Source of the DNA: an uncultured Desulfovibrio sp.
GTDB lineage: Bacteria; Desulfobacterota; Desulfovibrionia; Desulfovibrionales; Desulfovibrionaceae
DNA length: 36,401 bases
Assembly: GCA_934546745.1 (NCBI GenBank)
Contig: CAKTDV010000025.1
Location: 1-36,401 of the forward strand
Direction: 5' to 3'
Shown here: piece by piece, positions 31,172-36,401 of the stretch
How positions within the stretch are numbered: the stretch's first letter is position 1
How the letters are laid out: each line of letters begins with the position of its first letter
The notes under the pieces: model-generated
Told to the model about the DNA's origin: nothing
The model's database searches: none
The model's input: only the letters and a program-made list of their open reading frames with translations
Translations under genes and position numbers: made by a program

Positions 31172-33433
31172 ATGGCCAGCAAGATAGGCGTCTATTTTGA
31201 CCTGCAGAACATCGGTGGCGGTCTCGACGCGGAGACCCTTGCCGGGCAGGCACAGGCAAAATGGGGCGACTTGACCCCCGTGGTCAAATGCGTACCCGCG
31301 CTCTGCGATGCGGAAAAGGAAATTCTGGCCGATATTGAGGCCAACGGTCTTGACGGCGTGCTGCTCTGTGGCGCAAGCCCGCGCGATATGGCGGATGTGC
31401 TCCGCCTGCCGGTTCTGACAGAGCATGTGAACCTACGCGAACAGTGCGTGCTTGCCTACAAAAACCCCGACGGATCTCCGCTGGGCAACGGCGACGCGCC
31501 CGAACTGCTCAAAATCATGGCTAACGACTACGTGAACATGGGCGTGGTCAAATTGCAGAAAAGCGAAAAACCCGACTCCGCGGCCATTGAGGGCGTGAAG
31601 CGCATTCTTGTCATCGGCGGCGGCTGGACGGGTCTGACCGCGGCCCTGGAAGCCTCGGCCACGGGCTATGATGTCGTGCTGGTGGAAAAAAACGGCGAAC
31701 TGGGCGGCGCGGCCAACAACATTCCCACAGGCTCGCCCCTCAAGGCTCCCTGGGAGGACAAGGAACCGACCAACGTCAAGGCCAAGATCGACGCCGTGAC
31801 CGCTGATCCGCGCATCACCGTGCATCTCTCCTCGCGCATGGCGAAACTGGAAGGCCAGCCCGGCGAATTCACCGCCGCCATAGCCACGCCTTCGGGCGAC
31901 GTGAGCGTGGAAGTCGGGGCCGTGGTGCTGGCGGCCGGGTGGGCGCCGCTGGATGCCAAATATCTTGCGGGCATGGGACTCGGCAAAAGCCCGAGGATCG
32001 TCCATGCCGCCGAATTTGGCAAAATGCTGGTTGCCGGGCAGGTGGAGGCGCGCCGTATCGCCTTTGTGCTTGATACGACCCTTGCCGAGGAAGCCCTGAG
32101 GAACGAGCCTCCGGCGGAACCCGAAGCGGGCGGCGAAGCCGCCAGGGCGCAGGTGGAGGAAGGCGAGGAAAAGGCCTTCATCAAGGAAAATCTCGAAAGC
32201 ATCAAGCATCTGCGCTACTCCAACACGGTCAACAGCGTGGGCATGCTGCGCCTTGCCAACACCGTCTGTGAAAAGACCAACGACGCCACGCAGGCCTTCA
32301 TCCTGTACAAGGATATGATGGTTCCCGGCATTCTTGAGCGCTTCTACAGGAAGATGCAGGATCGTCTGGGTATCATGATGACCAAGGCCGACGTGACCGC
32401 CATCGACGATCGCGGCGACCGTATCGTGGTTTCCTGCGCCAACACCCTTCTGGGCATGGACTTTGATCTTGACGTGGACATGGTCGTGCTGCCTACCGGC
32501 ATCGTCCCTGTGACCGCGAAGGACGTGACCGTCGAGTTTGCCTACCGTCAGGGTCCGGATTTCCCGGATCTCGACCTGTTCGACGGCTTTGCGGATTCCA
32601 ACTACATCTGCTTCCCCTACGAAACCCGTCGCACGGGCGTCTACGCCGCCGGTTGCGTGCGCCAGCCCCTGACGATGGACGCCTGCGAGGAAGACGCGCG
32701 CGGGGCGGTGCTCAAGGCCGTGCAGTGCATTGAGGCCGCCGATCACGGTGTGGCCGTGCATCCGCGTTCCGGAGACACCTCCTACCCTGTCTTCAATTTC
32801 GTGCGCTGCACCCAGTGCAAACGCTGCACGGAAGAATGCCCCTTCGGCGCTCTGGACGACGACGAAAAAGGAACGCCGAAACCCAATCCCGCGCGCTGCC
32901 GCCGTTGCGGCACCTGCTTCGGCGCGTGCCCCGAACGCGTCATCAGCTTCGCCAATTACAACATCGACCAGATTGGCTCGATGATCCGCGAAGTGAACGT
33001 GCCCAAGGATTTCAAGAAGGAAGGCCCCCGCATTCTGATTCTGGCCTGCGAAAACGACGCCTATCCCGCGCTTGACATGGCGGGCATGCGCCGCAAGCCC
33101 TGGAATCCCTATTGCCGCATCATCCCCGTGCGCTGCCTCGGCTCCGTCAACGCCATCTGGGTGTCCGACGCCATGAGCAAGGGCTTTGACGGCGTGCTGC
33201 TGCTGGGCTGCAAATACGGCGACGACTACCAGTGCCACTTTGTGAAGGGTTCGGAAATCTGCAACCGCCGCAAGGAAAACATCGCCGAAACGCTCAACCG
33301 TCTCGGCGTGCAGCCGGAACGCGTGGAGCAGCTGGAAGTGGCCATTGACGAATATGACAAGGTGCCCGGCATGATCGACGACTTTGTGGCCCGCATCACG
33401 GATATGGGCCCCAACCCGTTCAAGGGCATGTAG
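31172..33433 (+). CDS. qmoB: Quinone-interacting oxidoreductase subunit QmoB
   Basis: QmoB combines an HdrA-like flavoprotein with an MvhD-like end and may be the subunit that contacts AprBA. The 753-residue protein has an N-terminal alpha/beta part (1-140), the FAD site VIGGGWTGLTAALEA (147-161), an acidic insert near 310-330, a two-cluster ferredoxin part with Cys 546, 549, 552 and 556 followed by a second CxxCxxC set (about 575-590), and the MvhD-like domain (about 620-753) with CLGSVNAIWVSDAMSKGFDGVLLLGC. It follows qmoA and lies 13 bases before qmoC. Confidence 0.97.
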   Translation: MASKIGVYFDLQNIGGGLDAETLAGQAQAKWGDLTPVVKCVPALCDAEKEILADIEANGLDGVLLCGASPRDMADVLRLPVLTEHVNLREQCVLAYKNPDGSPLGNGDAPELLKIMANDYVNMGVVKLQKSEKPDSAAIEGVKRILVIGGGWTGLTAALEASATGYDVVLVEKNGELGGAANNIPTGSPLKAPWEDKEPTNVKAKIDAVTADPRITVHLSSRMAKLEGQPGEFTAAIATPSGDVSVEVGAVVLAAGWAPLDAKYLAGMGLGKSPRIVHAAEFGKMLVAGQVEARRIAFVLDTTLAEEALRNEPPAEPEAGGEAARAQVEEGEEKAFIKENLESIKHLRYSNTVNSVGMLRLANTVCEKTNDATQAFILYKDMMVPGILERFYRKMQDRLGIMMTKADVTAIDDRGDRIVVSCANTLLGMDFDLDVDMVVLPTGIVPVTAKDVTVEFAYRQGPDFPDLDLFDGFADSNYICFPYETRRTGVYAAGCVRQPLTMDACEEDARGAVLKAVQCIEAADHGVAVHPRSGDTSYPVFNFVRCTQCKRCTEECPFGALDDDEKGTPKPNPARCRRCGTCFGACPERVISFANYNIDQIGSMIREVNVPKDFKKEGPRILILACENDAYPALDMAGMRRKPWNPYCRIIPVRCLGSVNAIWVSDAMSKGFDGVLLLGCKYGDDYQCHFVKGSEICNRRKENIAETLNRLGVQPERVEQLEVAIDEYDKVPGMIDDFVARITDMGPNPFKGM

Positions 33434-33446
33434 GAGGAAGGCTGTA

Positions 33447-34625
33447 ATGGCACAATATAACCTTGAACCGGATTCCGGCTTCACCAAAGAGCTGATGGAG
33501 GCCGGGGGCGAGTCTCTCAAAAAGTGCTTCCAGTGCGCCACCTGCTCCGTGGCCTGCCCGCTTGCTCCGGAAAACAATCCCTATCCGCGCAAGGAAATGG
33601 TCTGGGCCTCGTGGGGCGTGAAAGACAAGCTGATGTCCGACGTGGACATCTGGCTCTGCCATAACTGCGGCAACTGCGCGGATCTCTGCCCGCGCGGCGC
33701 GCGCCCCGCCGATGTCATGGGCGCGGCCCGCAACATGGTCTACAAAAATCTGACCAGCCCCGGCATCGTGGGCCAGTGGATGAGCAAGGCTTCCGGCCTG
33801 CCCATGCTCTTCCTGATTCCCGCCGTGCTCTGGCTGGTGGTGTGGTGGATTCGCGCCGGTTTCAACGGCGGGGAATGGTTCCCCCGCGCCGCCGACGGCC
33901 GCATCGTCTTCGGCCAGATCTTCTATGGCGACTACACCATCGACCCCATCTTCATGCTGACCTTCTTCGGAGCGGTCGCCATTCTCGCGGTGGGTGTGCG
34001 GCGTCTGTGGAAGAGTTTCGAACCGGGCAAGGTGCTCATCGTGGGCAGGACAAAATCCTGGTTCTGGCATCTCTTCGATGTCCTCATGGAAGAAATTGTC
34101 ACGCATAACAAGTTCGACGAATGCTACGGCGGCCCCAGGACGCCGGTGGAAACGCCCAGCCGCCGCGCCGGTCATATGGTGCTGGTCTATGCCTTCGTCA
34201 TTCTGGCCTTTGTGACGGCCGTGGTGGCCCTTGGCCACTGGGGCGGCAAGGTCGTTCCCTTGATCAAGATTGAAACGCCCATGCCGCTGACCTTCCCGGT
34301 CAAGATCCTGGCCAACCTCGGCGCGCTCATGCTGGTGGTGGGTCTGGGTCTGCTGACCTGGCGCCGCATACGCCTCAATCCCAAATATCAGGCCAGCAGC
34401 TTCCAGGACTGGTACCTGCTCGGCGTCATCTGGGTTGTGGCGATCACGGGCATTCTGGCCCAGTGCTTCCGCCTTGCGGACGCCATTGTGCCCGCCTTCG
34501 TGATTTACTACCTCCACCTTGTGTTTGTGTGGATGCTGTTCGCATACCTGCCCTGGTCCAAGCTCGGCCATCTGGTATACCGCACGGCGGCCCTGCTGTA
34601 CGTCCGTATGTACGGCCGTCCGTAG
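33447..34625 (+). CDS. qmoC: Quinone-interacting oxidoreductase subunit QmoC
   Basis: QmoC anchors the Qmo complex in the membrane and takes electrons from menaquinol. It fuses an HdrC-like ferredoxin part with a HdrE/NarI-like cytochrome b part. The 392-residue protein binds two [4Fe-4S] clusters (Cys 27, 30, 33, 37 and Cys 71, 74, 77, 81) and then has about six membrane helices from residue 115 (PMLFLIPAVLWLVVWWI) to 380, with His residues placed for haem b. AGGAGG precedes the ATG at 33447, within the short gap after qmoB. Confidence 0.97.
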   Translation: MAQYNLEPDSGFTKELMEAGGESLKKCFQCATCSVACPLAPENNPYPRKEMVWASWGVKDKLMSDVDIWLCHNCGNCADLCPRGARPADVMGAARNMVYKNLTSPGIVGQWMSKASGLPMLFLIPAVLWLVVWWIRAGFNGGEWFPRAADGRIVFGQIFYGDYTIDPIFMLTFFGAVAILAVGVRRLWKSFEPGKVLIVGRTKSWFWHLFDVLMEEIVTHNKFDECYGGPRTPVETPSRRAGHMVLVYAFVILAFVTAVVALGHWGGKVVPLIKIETPMPLTFPVKILANLGALMLVVGLGLLTWRRIRLNPKYQASSFQDWYLLGVIWVVAITGILAQCFRLADAIVPAFVIYYLHLVFVWMLFAYLPWSKLGHLVYRTAALLYVRMYGRP

Positions 34626-34635
34626 GCACGGTTGA

Positions 34636-34664
34636 CGGCCCGCACGCTGGCTGCTGGCGGGCCG
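34636..34664 (+). other. Intercistronic hairpin between qmoC and qmoD
   Basis: CGGCCCGC (34636-34643) pairs with GCGGGCCG (34657-34664) over a 13-base loop in the 93-bp gap. No T-run follows, so it is more likely an RNA processing or stability element, or a partial attenuator, than a full terminator. Confidence 0.45.
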
Positions 34665-34718
34665 CGGCAACATAACGTCTTCAAAAAAGAATTACGCACT
34701 CCCAAGGAGGAGGCCGCA

Positions 34719-35441
34719 ATGTCTGATACCGCTCGTAAAATGTTCCCTGTGGCTACGGTGCTCGCTCTGGTGGCGGGCAGGCAAGGCGTGGACGTCAAGG
34801 ATATCGCCGGGTATATCGCGGGCCGCAGTCTTGCCTGCGACACGTGTGCCGCCGCCGTCGCGCCCTTCGCGGCCGCGTGGCTTGCCAAACTCTGCCCCAA
34901 ATTCGCGGAGTTTGACCTGAAGGAAACCGACGACTGGTCCGATTTCGTCAAACGCGCCGCCGGCGTGCTGGGCGACAAGGTCTCCCTGACACCGCTGGAC
35001 GGCGCGCTCAAGGCCGCCGCCGACAAGGCGCTGGACGCCCTGATCGAAATGCACGACAGCGTCGTGGCGCTCAAGGCTGACAACGCGGCCCTGAAAGCCG
35101 AAGTGGAAAAGCTGACGCCCGCGCACGCCAAGGCCGCCGAACTGCAGAAGAAGTGCGACCAGCTGGAAGAAAAGATCAAGGGCATGAACGCCGATATGGG
35201 CGGTCTGCGCCGTCAGGTTGCCGAATTCAACGGCAAGGTGGCCATCAGCCACGATGAGCTGATGGAAACCATCAAGGACGCCATCAAGAGTAATCTCAAG
35301 AACATCACCGTCGCCGCCGGCGCGGCTGGCGCCGCCGCCGGTGATGCCGCCGAGGACGCCGCGCCCGCCGAGGAAAACAGCGTTCCCGACGATTTCGGTT
35401 TTGGCTCCAGCGGCGCCAATTCCGACGGTTTCGGTTTCTAG
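34719..35441 (+). CDS. qmoD: QmoD, accessory protein of the Qmo operon (DVU0851 type)
   Basis: A gene of this kind follows qmoABC in Desulfovibrio and has been linked to Qmo function, but its biochemical role is unknown. The 240-residue soluble protein has a Cys-rich helical start (CDTC at 40-43, Cys60), a long coiled coil (about 105-175, ALKADNAALKAEVEKL), an Ala-rich linker (198-215), and an acidic, Gly/Phe-rich tip (DDFGFGSSGANSDGFGF). Such tips often dock partner proteins. AGGAGGAGG precedes the ATG. Its last 106 bases contain the copy of the 77-bp repeat found again at the window edge. A strong terminator lies 95 bp downstream. Confidence 0.85.
   Translation: MSDTARKMFPVATVLALVAGRQGVDVKDIAGYIAGRSLACDTCAAAVAPFAAAWLAKLCPKFAEFDLKETDDWSDFVKRAAGVLGDKVSLTPLDGALKAAADKALDALIEMHDSVVALKADNAALKAEVEKLTPAHAKAAELQKKCDQLEEKIKGMNADMGGLRRQVAEFNGKVAISHDELMETIKDAIKSNLKNITVAAGAAGAAAGDAAEDAAPAEENSVPDDFGFGSSGANSDGFGF
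35336..35412 (+). repeat. Direct repeat, copy 1 (inside the qmoD 3' end)
   Basis: These 77 bases of qmoD are repeated exactly at 36325-36401, 989 bp downstream. They encode the stretch from the Ala-rich linker into the acidic tip. Confidence 0.95.
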
Positions 35442-35535
35442 CATCAGGATGCCGCCGCAACCACCCCTGGCACGACGCTACGGAGGCGGTTGCGGCGTCC
35501 CGGCCCAGAAAGCGCCATTCCGAAACCTCCATTCC

Positions 35536-35573
35536 AAAGAAAGACGGAGCGCCGAAGCGCTCCGTCTTTCTTT
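35536..35573. terminator. Terminator after qmoD, likely bidirectional
   Basis: A perfect 17-bp stem (35536-35552 with 35557-35573) closes on a CGAA tetraloop. The outer part of the right arm is T-rich and the outer part of the left arm is A-rich, so it should work for qmoD and for the convergent gene at 35650-36219. A smaller hairpin (35453-35462 with 35488-35497) precedes it. Confidence 0.85.
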
Positions 35574-35649
35574 GTCTGACGCGCACGGAAAAAACACCGT
35601 TTTTCCGCTGTGCCGGATGTGAGCGGCAGCGTTCTCGAAATAAAATCCC

Positions 35650-36219
35650 CTAGAAACCAAACTCCTTAGCGAGATTGGGAAAAAACAGGGAGATCAGGCG
35701 CTTTCCCTCATCATCAAAGCCGTTGTAAAAAAAATCTGTCATTTCTTTTGATTTCTCACCTTGCGTCTTATAATAGAACTCTTCATTGGATAACCCGTCC
35801 AAGCCGTATTCTTCTGAAACAGCCTTACATCTTTCCGCTCTCTTTTCCATTAATTGTGCATATTCTTGTGGATAGGCATGAAAAAGCTCTTGAAAACGAT
35901 CATCAAAAATGGAACCCAACAACTGGGGCCCCATGCATGAAGGGACTGACCAGTTCACCTCAAGATCTGTTGGATTGGATTTTGCCTTGGAATACGTGAA
36001 ACCAAGCTGTTCTTCGAAGTCAATATCCAGAAGATCCCATTTCCCCGGGTAGTTGTCTTTAGTTATAGTACCGAGACGGGGCTTATCACGCGACGTGAAT
36101 ACAGACGCACTCTCAGAAGACTGGACCGCCTTGTCAAAGGCTGTGTTCGAATTCACTCTATTCGTAAACGCCGCTATCATCCTGTTCATTTCCCGACTCA
36201 TTGAAACTGATGAAATCAT
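35650..36219 (-). CDS. Orphan protein of unknown function behind a sigma54 promoter
   Basis: I do not recognise this 189-residue protein. It starts MISSVSMSREMNRMIAAFTNRV, a Ser/Asn-rich, helical stretch without a hydrophobic signal peptide, reminiscent of substrates of flagellar or type III export but not diagnostic. Later parts are rich in acidic and aromatic residues (YPGKWDLLDIDFEEQLGF, DDRFQELFHAYPQEY). It ends KEFGF. The gene is visibly AT-richer than everything around it, with different codon use, which suggests later arrival. GAGAGG lies before the ATG, and a near-perfect -24/-12 promoter (36265-36280) lies 46 bases upstream. It is framed by the two copies of the qmoD-tail repeat. Confidence 0.7.
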   Translation of the reverse strand: MISSVSMSREMNRMIAAFTNRVNSNTAFDKAVQSSESASVFTSRDKPRLGTITKDNYPGKWDLLDIDFEEQLGFTYSKAKSNPTDLEVNWSVPSCMGPQLLGSIFDDRFQELFHAYPQEYAQLMEKRAERCKAVSEEYGLDGLSNEEFYYKTQGEKSKEMTDFFYNGFDDEGKRLISLFFPNLAKEFGF

Positions 36220-36264
36220 AAGGCACCTCTCTTGAGAAAGAAAATTTTTCCTAGTTAAGAATGT

Positions 36265-36280
36265 TGCAAATATAGTGCCA
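36265..36280 (-). promoter_or_regulatory. Sigma54 (RpoN) -24/-12 promoter
   Basis: On the minus strand TGGCAC, five bases, then TTGCA gives TGGCACTATATTTGCA, matching the sigma54 consensus TGGCACGrnnnTTGCW in all but one less conserved position. Transcription would start about 35 bases before the ATG at 36219. The gene should need RpoN and an activator ATPase; no activator site is obvious in the ~120 bases left. Confidence 0.82.
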
Positions 36281-36313
36281 AATTTTTCAGCACAACTGTC
36301 AATCTACTTCTGA

Positions 36314-36401
36314 ATGAGCCCGTTCGCCGGTGATGCCGCCGAGGACGCCGCGCCCGCCGAGGAAAACAGCGTTCCCGACGATTTCGGTTTTGGCTCCAGC
36401 G
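36314..36401 (+). pseudogene. Fragment of a second qmoD 3' end at the window edge
   Basis: From 36325 to the edge the sequence is identical to qmoD 35336-35412 and in the same reading frame from an ATG at 36314, directly after a TGA and without a ribosome site. It would encode MSPFAGDAAEDAAPAEENSV and the DDFGFGSS tip. It is a partial duplicate and not a complete gene, and continues beyond the window. Confidence 0.65.
36325..36401 (+). repeat. Direct repeat, copy 2 (window edge)
   Basis: Exact copy of 35336-35412, cut by the window end. The base before it differs from copy 1, so the left border at 36325 is real. The right border is unknown. Confidence 0.95.

Noticed and set aside
35748..35999. 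Small plus-strand open frame opposite the orphan gene
   Set aside because: It has no ribosome site or promoter; the minus-strand gene has both.
1..36401. CRISPR array, tRNA or rRNA genes
   Set aside because: I saw no regularly spaced short repeats and no tRNA- or rRNA-like conserved stretches in the gaps between genes.
36325..36401. Attachment site of an integrase element in the qmoD 3' end
   Set aside because: No integrase gene is present in the 989 bp between the repeats, so an att-site reading is not supported beyond the repeat itself.

Overview
The window looks like part of a chromosome of a GC-rich, flagellated, sulfate-reducing bacterium of the Desulfovibrio type (Desulfovibrionaceae). 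The strongest evidence is at the right-hand end: aprB-aprA (adenylylsulfate reductase) followed by qmoA-qmoB-qmoC and the small gene usually found behind them (qmoD, the DVU0851-type protein). That order is typical of Desulfovibrio. A flagellar export gene, a CheW gene behind a FliA-type promoter and a Csd4-like cell-shape carboxypeptidase fit a motile, curved cell.

Left part (1-6500). The window opens inside an IS5-family insertion sequence that abuts the cut-off 3' end of an SGNH/CitC-like gene. A minus-strand block follows, read in the order rfbF (glucose-1-phosphate cytidylyltransferase), a two-domain SGNH plus CitC-like nucleotidyltransferase, flhB, and the shortened paralogue of the two-domain gene. 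This is an unusual mix of sugar-nucleotide chemistry and flagellar export. Next come a lipoprotein, a perfect 17-bp hairpin, and a proline-rich exported protein of unknown function.

Middle part (6600-26800). This is mostly housekeeping: a large MscS-type channel, a DUF362 protein, thiE, an EamA permease, gltX, rfbC, a Csd4/Pgp2-like peptidase, a UvrD/Rep-type helicase, thiL overlapping a class II aldolase, ridA, cheW, prfA, a DUF1385 membrane protein, rpmE with a structured leader, tlyA, and a chorismate mutase fused to a diverged EPSP-synthase-like domain.

Right part (26800-36401). A 409-bp regulatory region carries a near-consensus sigma70 promoter and a Rex-like operator and drives aprBA, which ends in a strong terminator. 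A leader with competing hairpins precedes qmoABC-qmoD. AprBA reduces APS to sulfite. QmoABC is the membrane complex thought to pass electrons from menaquinol to AprBA, with QmoD as an accessory factor. After the qmoD terminator lies an AT-richer, minus-strand gene of unknown function behind an excellent sigma54 (-24/-12) promoter. The last 77 bases of the window exactly repeat the 3' part of qmoD. Both window edges therefore fall in repeated DNA (IS element and qmoD repeat), as expected if this is a complete assembly contig.

The best candidates for something undescribed are the SGNH-CitC-like pair in the rfbF-flhB operon and the sigma54-driven orphan gene between the two qmoD-tail copies.
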